Source: Candidatus Bathyarchaeota archaeon (GTDB lineage Archaea > Thermoproteota > Bathyarchaeia > TCS64). From it: 38,021 nt of DNA. The stretch is from assembly GCA_016783485.1 (NCBI GenBank), contig JADHWM010000014.1:1-38021 (forward strand). Reading direction: 5' to 3'. Under the pieces are notes generated by a model, which was not told the DNA's origin, searched no databases, and was given only the letters and a program-made list of their open reading frames with translations. A program made the position numbers and the translations under genes. Shown here piece after piece: positions 1-8,322 of the stretch (positions within the stretch are counted from its first letter, which is position 1; each line of letters begins with the position of its first letter).

Positions 1-32
1 ATTCCACCCATAAAACTAGGTGAGCATACGCC

Positions 33-233
33 ATGCCTATCTGCGAGATCTGTGGAATGGAAGCCCTCGAGGTTCACACATGCTCCAAATGCGAGGCTCA
101 ATTCTGCAAAGAGTGTGGCGACGTGAAGAACACGCTGTGCTACGACTGCCAGGGATGGGAGTCAGAGGATCTGGGCGAGGGCTTTGAAGAGGAAGACTGG
201 GATAGATCCTGGGAAGGAAACGAACCCCACTAG
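33..233 (+). CDS. small double zinc-ribbon protein
   Basis: A 66-residue protein. The first 40 residues carry four CxxC-type pairs (C4/C7, C17/C20, C25/C28, C36/C39), enough for two zinc knuckles. The tail is strongly acidic (runs of E and D with W) and ends in a short hydrophilic stretch. The ATG follows an AGGTGA ribosome-binding site about nine bases upstream. I do not recognise a named family. Small archaeal zinc-ribbon proteins like this often bind nucleic acid or another protein, but nothing here fixes the role. It lies 120 bases before an ABC permease gene on the same strand and is probably a separate unit, because a palindrome and a new TATA-like box lie between them. Confidence 0.7.
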   Translation: MPICEICGMEALEVHTCSKCEAQFCKECGDVKNTLCYDCQGWESEDLGEGFEEEDWDRSWEGNEPH

Positions 234-252
234 ACCCCCCTGTTAAAGTTGC

Positions 253-271
253 GATTTCTAAACTAGAAATC
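253..271. promoter_or_regulatory. perfect 8-bp inverted repeat upstream of the permease gene
   Basis: GATTTCTA and TAGAAATC are perfect inverted repeats separated by AAC. A further partial copy (CTAGAAA) lies at about 312. No T-run follows, so a terminator is less likely than an operator or activator site for the downstream permease/ATPase pair. A TATA-like TCTTTATCC lies at about 321-329. The regulatory role is inferred. Confidence 0.35.
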
Positions 272-355
272 CTTTCCGAGTCCAACCGGGAAGACTGTTT
301 TTCGTTTCAACGCTAGAAAGTTCTTTATCCCATATGGCTCGATATTTCCGATGTC

Positions 356-967
356 GTGACCAACGCAGAGCAAGACTCGAGGGTCCAGTTCGGGCTGGGA
401 GACGCCACCAGATTGGGCTATGAATACATAATCCGCCGCTTCAACAGAGCCTCGATCAACATCGCATCCATCGCCCTCGGCATCGCCTTCCTCTCGACTC
501 TCCTCATGTCGGACTCCCTATACAGGGCTTACGCTCTCGCGGGCGGCGAGAGGCTGGGAGTGGAGACATACCAGTACTGGCTGATGTTCGTGGCGCTCAT
601 CGTGTCGGTCGTGGGGATAACCAACGCGATGCTCATCACCGTTTTCGAGAGGTACAGGGAGATCGGGACCATGAAGTGCCTGGGGGCCATGGACCGGCAT
701 ATCCTCCTCCTCTTCTTGGTGGAATCGATTATCCAGGGGTTCGCCGGAGGATTAGCAGGATATTTTGTCGGTCTTATCGGGGCCGTCCTGTCGACGGGCT
801 TCACAATCGGATTCACCGCAATCCTCATGGTCCCAATAGCAGAATCCATCAGCCTGTTGCTGGGGTCGGTCGCGCTCTCGATGATCCTATGCGGAGTGGC
901 AACTTTGTATCCAGCGTATAGGGCGGCGAAGCTGCATCCGGTGGAGGCTTTGAACTATGAGCTTTGA
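356..967 (+). CDS. compact FtsX/MacB-type ABC transporter permease
   Basis: A 203-residue integral membrane protein, the likely membrane partner of the ATPase that follows. There are about four hydrophobic segments (roughly 33-53, 73-97, 115-145, 168-192). After the second segment comes the FtsX signature FERYREIGTMKCLGA, and the protein ends with YPAYRAAKLHPVEAL, the usual C-terminal end of the FtsX domain. Normal MacB-like permeases have about 200 extracellular residues after the first membrane helix; here only about 20 remain, so this is a minimal version. The start is GTG, 26-35 bases after a TATA-like TCTTTATCC, which suggests a leaderless transcript. Its end overlaps the ATPase start by 11 bases, implying translational coupling. 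Substrate unknown. Confidence 0.85.
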   Translation: MTNAEQDSRVQFGLGDATRLGYEYIIRRFNRASINIASIALGIAFLSTLLMSDSLYRAYALAGGERLGVETYQYWLMFVALIVSVVGITNAMLITVFERYREIGTMKCLGAMDRHILLLFLVESIIQGFAGGLAGYFVGLIGAVLSTGFTIGFTAILMVPIAESISLLLGSVALSMILCGVATLYPAYRAAKLHPVEALNYEL

Positions 968-1649
968 CACAATTATTCAGATAGAGGAAATCGCCCGGGA
1001 ATACGAGATGGGGGGATTAAAGATCAGCGCCCTAGACGGCGTGGACCTGGAGATCGGGAGGGGAGAATACGTGTCCATCGTGGGGCCATCAGGATCCGGG
1101 AAGACGACCCTCTTCAACCTGATCGGGGGCCTCGACAGGCCAACACAAGGCGTCGTATACATCGACGGGGTAGACATCTCGAAGCTCGACGCCTACGAGC
1201 TGGCGTGGCTCAGATGCCGCAAGATAGGCTACATCTTCCAGACGTTCAACCTCATACCGGTCCTCACAGCGACCGAGAACGTGGCCCTCCCAACGGTGTT
1301 CGCAGGTGTCCCGAGGGACGAGGGATTGAAGAGGGCGGAGAAGATTCTCACCTCCGTGGGCCTGGGGGATAGGCTCCACCACAAGCCCGGCGAGCTCTCG
1401 GCGGGGCAACAGCAGAGGGTGGCCATCGCGAGGGCCATGGCGAACGACCCCGCGATCATCTTGGCCGACGAGCCGACGGGGAACCTCGACCTCAACACGG
1501 GGATGGAGATCATCGACCTCCTCCACGGGCTGAACAAGTCTCGGGGGATGACCCTGATCGCGGCGACTCACGACCTCAAGATGATCAAGGCCAGCGACAG
1601 GATCGTCTGGATGAGGGATGGGAAGATCGAGAAGATAGAGAGAGGCTAG
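957..1649 (+). CDS. ABC transporter ATP-binding protein (LolD/MacB type)
   Basis: A 230-residue cytoplasmic ATPase that should energise FtsX-type permeases. Walker A GPSGSGKTT is at 43-51, Q-loop Q95, ABC signature LSAGQ at 147-151, Walker B IILADEP at about 167-173 and the H-loop histidine at 205 (ATHD). All motifs needed for hydrolysis are intact. It is of normal length for the lipoprotein-release/macrolide-export class. It overlaps the small permease by 11 bases and ends three bases before the convergent 953-residue permease. The ATPase may serve the small permease, the giant permease, or both. In this class ATP hydrolysis usually drives mechanical movement of an extracellular domain rather than classical translocation; applying that here is inference. 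Confidence 0.93.
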   Translation: MSFDTIIQIEEIAREYEMGGLKISALDGVDLEIGRGEYVSIVGPSGSGKTTLFNLIGGLDRPTQGVVYIDGVDISKLDAYELAWLRCRKIGYIFQTFNLIPVLTATENVALPTVFAGVPRDEGLKRAEKILTSVGLGDRLHHKPGELSAGQQQRVAIARAMANDPAIILADEPTGNLDLNTGMEIIDLLHGLNKSRGMTLIAATHDLKMIKASDRIVWMRDGKIEKIERG

Positions 1650-1652
1650 CTC

Positions 1653-4514
1653 TCATCGATCTGTGGGCGCTCTTTTTGTCGTGCTCCACCTCATCGAGAT
1701 CATCCTGATCAGGGAACCCGCGACATGTGCCCACTCCCTATCCGCGCTGCATCTGAGCCTCACGCTCATCTCGTCCTCCTCGGCGCCCATCTCGATTAAT
1801 AACGTGTTTTTAGTGAAGAAATTCTCCGCTAGGGAGCCAGGGGACTTGTACACGAAGTCGATCCTCATCCCACCGTCGTCGAGGTCTTGAGTCTTGATCG
1901 ATGAGGTGCTCCGGGTGGGGTGGGTCTCAAGGCGTCTCAGGGCTTGTAGCATGTAATCTGCGTATCCCCCCATCTCCGCCTGGAGGAACCTCACGGGAAC
2001 TCTCATCTCGAAGGGCTCGAAATACTTGACGTCGCTCTTCTCCATCCTCCACCTCCTCATCAACGACGGGGTAATCACAATGGAGCTACGGAGAGCAACA
2101 TAGGCGCCCATGAAGACCGCAGTCATCGCTATCCCGATGGACGCCAGGCTCCAGAAGGCGGACACCTTCTGCCTGACCTCGAGAGCCAAGCCGAAGAAGG
2201 CCAGCCCCTTATACACGCCCAGGCCGCCTAGGTATCCCAAGCCCCCTGCGGCGAAGCCTACGATTGCGGCCTCCGACATGAAGATCGCCGCGATCTGGGC
2301 CGGGTTGAGGCCCACTGAGGAGAGGATGTGGATCTCCTCTCTCCTCTCGAACATCGAGTTCAGCATCGTGAGCACCACGTTCAGCACGACGATGGCCCAG
2401 GGCACCAACAGGGGCATACCCTTCCCTTCGAAGAAGGATCCCAGCGAAGCCAGGTGGATGCCCTCCGGGGATGATGACCAGGCCAGGTAGCCCCTTTCCA
2501 GCGCCAGTCTCTCAGCGAAGACCCCGGCATCGTAGCCAGGCCCCACGGATACGGCGATCCGTGTGATCCCTGTTAGAGCCAGGCTGAGGGCGGTCGAATA
2601 ATGCACGATCACGAACTCGGAAGGCTCACAGAGCTCGACCACTATCTGGGGTCTCTCTCCAAGCGGGTCGGTGTTCACGAGCTTCGAGGGGAGGTATGAT
2701 GAACCGTCGATCTCCTTCAGCGCCCGGATAGCCCTGTCGTCCATGACGCCCTCCACGATCAATGGCTGGTCATTCAGATAGAGGGTGTAACCCAGGCCTA
2801 CATCGAGCTCTGACTTGAGAGCCTCACTTATTACGATCCCCGATGTCGATGGGAGGGCTCCCTCTTGTAGGGCATCCCCTATCGGGGTGATAAACTTCTC
2901 CTGGTCTGGGTCAATGCCCAGTACGCCGAAGACGCGGGCGCCTCCCAGACTGTAAGGCGCCCTCAGCGTAGGCGTGTTCTCGACCTTGGGTGACACCGCG
3001 ACGCTCTCGGGCTGCCTGTCCAGCCATCCCGATTCGATCTCTCGTGAGGGTATTGAGATAGGCTCAATCTGGGTGTAGCCCTGGGATCTGATGAGGACGC
3101 TGTCTACGTGGGAGGCGTGTCCGGAGACCCTGCTGACGACGAGGCCGTATCCGTTGGAGAAGGATGTGAGGGAGACGAAGCTCATAACGAGGACCGTCAG
3201 GGATAGGAGGGTGAATGCGAACCTGAGCTTCCTCCTTCTGATGTTCCTCTTCGCGATTGAGAAGATGGGGACCACGATGTTCCTCACCGGGAGATACCCA
3301 TCGCTCCCCCTCGCTCTCATAAAGCGAGGAGCAATGACGGCCAACGTCAGTGAAATGACAATCGAGGCCAATCCCACTTGTATATACGATTCAAGGGAGA
3401 CCATGGTGCTCCCGGGGAACGTCAGGAATAGTATTATGAGGGCTAAAACCGCCAGAAAGACGCTGCCCAGAGCCTTCACCGCGATCCTGTTCGTGAGGAT
3501 GAACGCGACTATCGTGGACGAGACGGTGAGGAAGACTATCAAGGTGAATACCGAGAGCGAGGCATCCCTGACCATCGAGGATAGATGGTATTGAGCCTGG
3601 GAGGCCTGGATGTACCCTAATTTGAGGGCGTCGAAACTCTCCACGTACATTCCATCTAGGAGTAGAGGAGTCGCCTCTGCGAGAAACCTGTCTGCAGATT
3701 CTGTCATTCCCTGCTCCACCGCTAAATAGAAGCCCATGGAGCCCATATCTCTCAGGGTTCCCACGAGCGTCTCTATGAGTTCCTCGAGAACCTCTATGTT
3801 CTGAGGCAGGGAATACTTTCTGATGTCAAGGCGGATCTCCCCTCCCTGATTGGTTTCGAGTCCAGGGGATTCTGATACGATGAGGGATCTGGTCTCCACG
3901 GTCTTATCGATGAGGACCGTGGCATTCACCTGGATTTGGAACGGTGTATCCGCAGGGACGACTATGATGTCCTCGCTCAGCGTCATCATCTGGGTCAGGC
4001 TATTCGGGTCCGAACCGAAGATCAGGGGGAGCCCATCCACCTCGATAACCTTCCCGGTCGCGGGTTCCAAAATCGCGTACACGAAGGAGGTAGGGAGGTT
4101 TTCCGAATCTATGAACTGTATGTCCCCCCCAAATGCGAGTGAGCCTCCCTGTCTGAGAATGATGTTGGCTGACTGGCCGTGGGATACAATTGAGCGGGAG
4201 GGAATATAGTCATAGCCGGGTGTTCTTTCCTTGTCGGCTTTTATGTACAGCGTGTAAGTGGTTTCCGGTTCAGCCTCGAACTCGAAAGCTCCATCACGAT
4301 CCGAGTCGGTCGTCCCTTGGAAATTATTCCCCAGATAGATGAAGACCTCGGCTCCTTCGATGGGGGTCCCGGATTCGTCTCTCACTGCTCCCTGGATGAC
4401 CGAGGAAGCACGTGATGTGCCAGGGTAAGTCTGACAGATGGTGATAAGGAGGGCTATCAATAGTAGGGCTGTGACTCTGAAGCATCGGGGTCGTGCAGTA
4501 TTTCCTGAACTCAC
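1653..4514 (-). CDS. giant FtsX-type permease with N-terminal Ig-like domain
   Basis: A 953-residue membrane protein. Order: signal peptide (about 1-36); carboxypeptidase-regulatory/CnaB-like Ig domain (about 37-122, with the pattern G-V-R-D-E-S-G-T-P-I-E-G-A-E-V); a second extracellular part to about 235; a helical stretch; three membrane helices (about 320-340, 347-367, 376-396); a basic RNIRRRKLR linker; then an FtsX module with a helix at 431-451, a 250-residue ectodomain and three helices (about 701-721, 741-775, 787-808). The FtsX hallmark FERREEIHILSSVGLNP is at 722-738. A soluble tail of about 140 residues follows. The start is GTG; no ATG is available near the N-terminus. A TATA-like stretch lies at 4548-4560. 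A full paralog is at 27396-30293. The neighbouring ATPase is the likely partner. Substrate unknown. Confidence 0.85.
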   Translation of the reverse strand: MSSGNTARPRCFRVTALLLIALLITICQTYPGTSRASSVIQGAVRDESGTPIEGAEVFIYLGNNFQGTTDSDRDGAFEFEAEPETTYTLYIKADKERTPGYDYIPSRSIVSHGQSANIILRQGGSLAFGGDIQFIDSENLPTSFVYAILEPATGKVIEVDGLPLIFGSDPNSLTQMMTLSEDIIVVPADTPFQIQVNATVLIDKTVETRSLIVSESPGLETNQGGEIRLDIRKYSLPQNIEVLEELIETLVGTLRDMGSMGFYLAVEQGMTESADRFLAEATPLLLDGMYVESFDALKLGYIQASQAQYHLSSMVRDASLSVFTLIVFLTVSSTIVAFILTNRIAVKALGSVFLAVLALIILFLTFPGSTMVSLESYIQVGLASIVISLTLAVIAPRFMRARGSDGYLPVRNIVVPIFSIAKRNIRRRKLRFAFTLLSLTVLVMSFVSLTSFSNGYGLVVSRVSGHASHVDSVLIRSQGYTQIEPISIPSREIESGWLDRQPESVAVSPKVENTPTLRAPYSLGGARVFGVLGIDPDQEKFITPIGDALQEGALPSTSGIVISEALKSELDVGLGYTLYLNDQPLIVEGVMDDRAIRALKEIDGSSYLPSKLVNTDPLGERPQIVVELCEPSEFVIVHYSTALSLALTGITRIAVSVGPGYDAGVFAERLALERGYLAWSSSPEGIHLASLGSFFEGKGMPLLVPWAIVVLNVVLTMLNSMFERREEIHILSSVGLNPAQIAAIFMSEAAIVGFAAGGLGYLGGLGVYKGLAFFGLALEVRQKVSAFWSLASIGIAMTAVFMGAYVALRSSIVITPSLMRRWRMEKSDVKYFEPFEMRVPVRFLQAEMGGYADYMLQALRRLETHPTRSTSSIKTQDLDDGGMRIDFVYKSPGSLAENFFTKNTLLIEMGAEEDEMSVRLRCSADREWAHVAGSLIRMISMRWSTTKRAPTDR

Positions 4515-4654
4515 TGTGGAATCCCGTTATCCTCTACCATTCGGAGATAGGAGATATATTAATTCCCACCCCAATGCCGCGAACAGGTCTCAATTGGATC
4601 TTTCGTGTAAAAGGTTTAAAGAAACTGAGCGCCTATCTCGTTGGAGATGAGGTC

Positions 4655-5164
4655 ATGAACATCGAGAAAATTATCCTACACAACGACACGGGAGAGAGGG
4701 CGGCTTCCCTCATCGACGCGGTCACGGACAGAGTCCGGGAGGGCGGGATACCCACCGTCGTCGTTGCCAGCGTGAAGGGCAAACAGGCCCTCAAGCTTGG
4801 CGAGGCTCTGAAGGGATCCGCTCAGGTGGTGAGCGTCACCGAGTTCGGGTACTCTGACTCCGTGAAGAAGGCGATGAAGAAGCTGAAGGTGGTCTCCGTT
4901 GAGAACGCGGACCTTCCCATCCAAGACCACAGGGAGATGCGGGAGGCCCTGGAGGCCTTAGGCTCAGGGGTGAAGGCCGCGCTGGAGGTGGCCGTTATCG
5001 CCGCGGGGAAGGGTCTGGCGTCTGAACCCGTCCTGGCCATTGGGGGGGCGGGGGGTAGGCTGGATACGGCGCTCGTGGTGAGGCCCTCGACGCCGGAGGG
5101 GCTGCTCGACACGGATCCCGATGCTGAGCTCGCGGTCCTCGAGGTCTTGGCCCTCCCGGCGTAG
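4655..5164 (+). CDS. stand-alone pyruvate kinase C-terminal-like domain protein
   Basis: 169 residues beginning MNIEKIILHNDTGER. The protein matches the archaeal family made only of the pyruvate-kinase alpha/beta (PK_C-like) domain, with no catalytic barrel. In pyruvate kinase this domain binds allosteric effectors; the isolated family has no established function that I know. The reading frame is open further upstream to 4493, but the ATG at 4655 has a good ribosome-binding site (GGAGATGAGG) and a TATA-like GGTTTAAAG at 4611-4619, so I chose it. The gene sits 11 bases before a cyclophilin-like gene, implying co-transcription. The 5' region is shared with the divergent giant permease. Confidence 0.75.
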   Translation: MNIEKIILHNDTGERAASLIDAVTDRVREGGIPTVVVASVKGKQALKLGEALKGSAQVVSVTEFGYSDSVKKAMKKLKVVSVENADLPIQDHREMREALEALGSGVKAALEVAVIAAGKGLASEPVLAIGGAGGRLDTALVVRPSTPEGLLDTDPDAELAVLEVLALPA

Positions 5165-5175
5165 GTGTCGCGGGG

Positions 5176-5550
5176 TTGAGGATCAGGATCTCGTCTCCCT
5201 CCTGCGGGGAGATGTTCGCCGAGTTCACCGGTGGGAGCCCCGAAACGGCCCGGGCCATCTGGGATGCCCTCCCCCTGGAGGCGAAGGCCAGCACCTGGGG
5301 TGATGAGATCTACTTCTCGATTCCCGTGGATGCTGACGCCGAGGACCCCAGGGAGGTCGTGGAGATGGGGGACCTCGGGTACTGGCCTCCCGGGGGCGCC
5401 TTCTGCATCTTCTTCGGGCCGACCCCGGCGAGCAGGGGGGACGAGATCAGGCCTGCGAGCCCCGTGAATGTCTTCGGGAGGGTCGAGGGCGACCCCCGGG
5501 CATTCAAGAGTGTGGCCAGCGGGGATCCGGTCAGGCTCGAGAGGGCCTAG
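5176..5550 (+). CDS. cyclophilin-like fold protein
   Basis: 124 residues resembling the small archaeal/bacterial cyclophilin-like beta-barrel family (TM1367-like). Visible features are an N-terminal beta strand, TARAIWDALPLEA, a W-G-D-E-I-Y-F segment, and a glycine/proline-rich LGYWPPGGAFCIFFGPTPAS that is characteristic of the family. These proteins share the cyclophilin barrel but are not known to be active prolyl isomerases. The start is TTG at 5176, 11 bases after the preceding stop, so an operon with the PK_C-like gene is likely. Its last 20 bases overlap the end of the convergent DGQHR gene. Function unknown. Confidence 0.7.
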   Translation: MRIRISSPSCGEMFAEFTGGSPETARAIWDALPLEAKASTWGDEIYFSIPVDADAEDPREVVEMGDLGYWPPGGAFCIFFGPTPASRGDEIRPASPVNVFGRVEGDPRAFKSVASGDPVRLERA

Positions 5551-6673
5551 TCTCCTGGACGATTATTTTCTCCTGGAGATTCCTGTAGAGCTCCCTGATG
5601 CTGGCCCTGTCCGTTTTCGTGAACTCTAGGGGTCCCTTCTCCCTGGACCAGTGGCCGAGGGTGATGGGGGCCCTGTAAATGGGTGTTGGGTGGTCAGGGG
5701 TCTCCTTCTTCAGTTTGCCGAGGATCTCGGTCATCCGGTCCCCAGTGACGATCCCATCTTCCATGCATTTCCCGTAGACTGCGGGGAATAACATGTGGAG
5801 GCTGGTTATGCCCTGATCCCCGAGGAGGGTGTACGCTCTGGGGTCTGCGAAGACTTCTGGGTAGAGGCGGTTTATCGAGTTCCAGTAGTCCACGAGGAGG
5901 TCCGCCGCCTCCTCGTTGGTGAGCCTTACACATACCCTGGTGCTGAGTATGTCCGCGATGAGCTTGATCATTGTCCGGTCCCTCACGAGGTGTTCGTCTC
6001 GCCTGGTCTCCGTCACTTGTCTGATCCGTCCCTTCCAGAGTGACATCGGATCATCGTTGAGCATGTCGACTATTTCGGCGGCTTTCCCCCTGTAGAGGCC
6101 GGCTTTGCCCTCGAATTCCTGGAGCCAGATCTCTCCCCTCTCTCTGAGCATTAGCTGGAGGTGCCTGTAGACTAGGTCGATGGGGACTCCCCGCTGCCTG
6201 CGGTTGACGAGATAGAAGTGCATGAGCTCATCGAATCTATTGGGGAGCCGGAGGATCGAGACCACAACGGGATAGTTCTCGAATTTCGAGTTGGTCTCCT
6301 TCGCCCTCCTCAGGGCCTCGACCCGGTGCTGGCCGTCGAGGAGCCAGAGCTTCTCGCCGTCATCGATATCCAGACGGCCTATGCTGGACCAGCCCAGGTC
6401 CTGTTCCATGTGGTATGTCATGTTGCCCCTCACGTTGACGAGTATCGCCGTGGGGAAGCACCCCAGATCTTTCGTGAGGTACCTCACTATTGAGCCCGGT
6501 TTCTGCCTGAACCGGTTCTCCTGGGGGAGCCTCTGATAGCCCCTGGTGCTCCCGGGGGTCCATCGGTCTATGGCGCACCTCTCTATGAGCTCGATTGCGG
6601 GTATTGATGCGACGTAAAACTCGGTGGTCTTGACTGTTGCTCTTTGCGTCAGGTGGAAAGCCGTTAGCTCCAT
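5531..6673 (-). CDS. DGQHR-domain protein (DndB/DpdB-like)
   Basis: A 380-residue protein with the defining DGQHR motif at 113-117 inside LWLLDGQHRVEALRRA. Asn/Arg-rich FYLVNRRQRGVPIDL follows, as in this family. DGQHR proteins have a ParB-like fold and include DndB, which regulates DNA phosphorothioation genes, and DpdB of 7-deazaguanine DNA modification. None of the other dnd or dpd genes is present in this window, so this is a solo member and its DNA-modification role cannot be assumed. ATG start, with a TATA-like, internally palindromic TAAATTTAAA at 6702-6711, about 30 bases upstream. It is divergent from the prenyltransferase gene and overlaps the cyclophilin-like gene tail-to-tail by 20 bases. 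Confidence 0.8.
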   Translation of the reverse strand: MELTAFHLTQRATVKTTEFYVASIPAIELIERCAIDRWTPGSTRGYQRLPQENRFRQKPGSIVRYLTKDLGCFPTAILVNVRGNMTYHMEQDLGWSSIGRLDIDDGEKLWLLDGQHRVEALRRAKETNSKFENYPVVVSILRLPNRFDELMHFYLVNRRQRGVPIDLVYRHLQLMLRERGEIWLQEFEGKAGLYRGKAAEIVDMLNDDPMSLWKGRIRQVTETRRDEHLVRDRTMIKLIADILSTRVCVRLTNEEAADLLVDYWNSINRLYPEVFADPRAYTLLGDQGITSLHMLFPAVYGKCMEDGIVTGDRMTEILGKLKKETPDHPTPIYRAPITLGHWSREKGPLEFTKTDRASIRELYRNLQEKIIVQETRPSRA

Positions 6674-6701
6674 TGTCCTCGTTGAGACATATGGTTCAGA
6701 A

Positions 6702-6745
6702 TAAATTTAAACTAACCCTTGCTCTTGGGGAGCAGGGTTAATATC
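6702..6745. promoter_or_regulatory. divergent promoter region, DGQHR gene and UbiA gene
   Basis: Two TATA-like boxes lie in this short divergent spacer. TAAATTTAAA at 6702-6711 is about 30 bases upstream of the minus-strand DGQHR ATG. GTTAATATC at 6737-6745 is 26-34 bases upstream of the plus-strand ATG at 6771. Both spacings fit archaeal TATA-to-start distances for leaderless transcripts. Transcription start sites are inferred, not seen. Confidence 0.45.
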
Positions 6746-6770
6746 TTTCCTGTTGGAGACTCGATACGGT

Positions 6771-7622
6771 ATGGTCTCCCTGGGTGGCCTGTTCCGTATC
6801 GTGAGGCCCGTGAACTCGGTGATGATGGGGTTCGCGGTGCTGGTGGGGGCGGCCATCGGCGGGGGGTCGCTGCTCCCCTCCTCGGTCCAGGAGCTGTCAC
6901 TGGCGTTTATGGCGGGTTTCTTCCTGAGCGGGAGCGCTATGGCGGTAAACGACTATTATGACAGGGAGATCGACGCCATAAACGAGCCGGGGCGACCCAT
7001 CCCCAGCGGGGCGGTGTCCCCGGGGGAGGCGCTGGCTGTCACTGGTGTATTCAGCTTGCTGGGGCTAGGGGCGGCCTGGTTTACTGGTCCGAGTAACCTG
7101 ACTATCGCGGTCCTGGCTTGGGTGGGGATGATGGTGTATTCGACGGTGGGGAAGCGGACGGGGCTCCCCGGTAATCTGATCGTGAGCGGGTGTATCGCTC
7201 TTCCTTTCGTCTACGGGGGATTCATCGGAGGGGAGGCGGGCTTGAGCCACTCCCTGCTCTTCGCCCTCGTTGCGTTCCTCGCTAACACCGGGAGGGAGGT
7301 GACGAAGGGGATCGTCGATGTCGAGGGGGACAGGGCGTCGGGGATCAGGACCGTGGCGGTCTCGAGGGGTCCGTCTGCCGCTGCGTGGGTCTCGGCGGCC
7401 TGTTATGCCATGGCGGTTCTGGTCTCCGTGGTCCCGGTCTACCTGGGGCTTGTCTCGTTCTGGTACATTCCCTTCGTGGCGGTAACGGATCTGGGGTTGA
7501 TCTACCTCTCGGTCTCCCTGCTCAGGGAGCCGAGTCGGGAGAACAGCAGAATGGTTAAAAACCGGGTGCTGCCGTTGATGCTGTCTGGGCTCTTCGGGTT
7601 CCTGCTGGGGAGCCTTCTCTGA
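6771..7622 (+). CDS. UbiA prenyltransferase, likely geranylgeranylglycerol-phosphate geranylgeranyltransferase
   Basis: A 283-residue multi-helix membrane enzyme. The first Asp-rich motif, NDYYDREID, is at 60-68, followed by the family pattern NEPGRPIPSGAVSP. The second motif, DVEGD, is at 183-187 within NTGREVTKGIVDVEGD. The N-terminal FRIVRPVNSVMMG is typical of archaeal digeranylgeranylglyceryl phosphate synthase, which attaches the second geranylgeranyl chain to the glycerol-phosphate backbone of ether lipids at the cytoplasmic membrane. Other UbiA activities cannot be fully excluded from sequence alone. The frame opens at a TTG at 6753, but I chose ATG 6771 because a TATA-like GTTAATATC lies 26-34 bases before it. 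The neighbours (S7, DGQHR) give no functional clue. Confidence 0.85.
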   Translation: MVSLGGLFRIVRPVNSVMMGFAVLVGAAIGGGSLLPSSVQELSLAFMAGFFLSGSAMAVNDYYDREIDAINEPGRPIPSGAVSPGEALAVTGVFSLLGLGAAWFTGPSNLTIAVLAWVGMMVYSTVGKRTGLPGNLIVSGCIALPFVYGGFIGGEAGLSHSLLFALVAFLANTGREVTKGIVDVEGDRASGIRTVAVSRGPSAAAWVSAACYAMAVLVSVVPVYLGLVSFWYIPFVAVTDLGLIYLSVSLLREPSRENSRMVKNRVLPLMLSGLFGFLLGSLL

Positions 7623-7636
7623 AAGTACTCTCGGGT

Positions 7637-8218
7637 TTACCTGGATGAGAGGGCGATCCTCTCGACTTCCCGTTTCCTGCGGACGGAGAATGCGTTGCCG
7701 TCGTTGTTGGCGGCTGCTACGAGCTGGGAGGCGAGGATCTCTTCCAGTGTGAGGCGGTTGCTGAATGTGGAGTCCCTGATCCCCCTGACGATGTATCTAA
7801 GGGCGAGGTCGATGCGGCGTTGGGGGCTGATGTCGACGGCGAGGCGGTAGACGACCCCGCCGTAGCCGATGCGGGTGGTGTCCTCGTTGGGGGCGGAGTT
7901 CTCGACGGCCCTGACCAGGGTCTCGATGGGGTTGCGCCCTGTCCTTATGTTGATGATCTTGAATGCGTTGCGGACGACGCTGATGAGGCGGATCTTGTCG
8001 CCGCCGCTACCGCCGGGGCGCATCAGGGCGTTGATGAGGCGTTCCACGATGCTCATGTCGGATTTCCTGAATTTCCGGGCCGTGTGCCTCCCACCGGAGT
8101 GGGGGAGGTAGATGGGCTCGAGGTTCAGGTACCTCTGGAGTCCGATGTCTCTCACCGTGATCTCGTCGAATGTCCACTCCCCGAATAGCTTGGGAGTCTC
8201 TGTCGCCTGTGCGCTCAT
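7637..8218 (-). CDS. rps7: 30S ribosomal protein S7
   Basis: 193 residues, normal for archaeal S7 (uS7). It begins MSAQATETPKLFGEW; the frame extends 24 codons upstream, but those residues do not resemble S7. Conserved stretches are RKFRKSDMSIVERLINALMR, the IRTGRNPIETLVRAVEN segment and GGVVYRLAVDISPQRRID. S7 binds the 3' major domain of 16S rRNA and helps form the mRNA exit channel. In most archaea it follows S12 directly; here an MFS transporter on the opposite strand separates them. The gene ends 14 bases from the convergent UbiA gene. Confidence 0.95.
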   Translation of the reverse strand: MSAQATETPKLFGEWTFDEITVRDIGLQRYLNLEPIYLPHSGGRHTARKFRKSDMSIVERLINALMRPGGSGGDKIRLISVVRNAFKIINIRTGRNPIETLVRAVENSAPNEDTTRIGYGGVVYRLAVDISPQRRIDLALRYIVRGIRDSTFSNRLTLEEILASQLVAAANNDGNAFSVRRKREVERIALSSR

Positions 8219-8322
8219 GGTGTCACGTCTTCCGTTGAACCAGAGATGGTGACACGAAACCGGAATAAAAGGGTTACCGAGGAGCGCCATCCTTTTAGCC
8301 GGGGTGCCAGGTGTGTGTTGGT

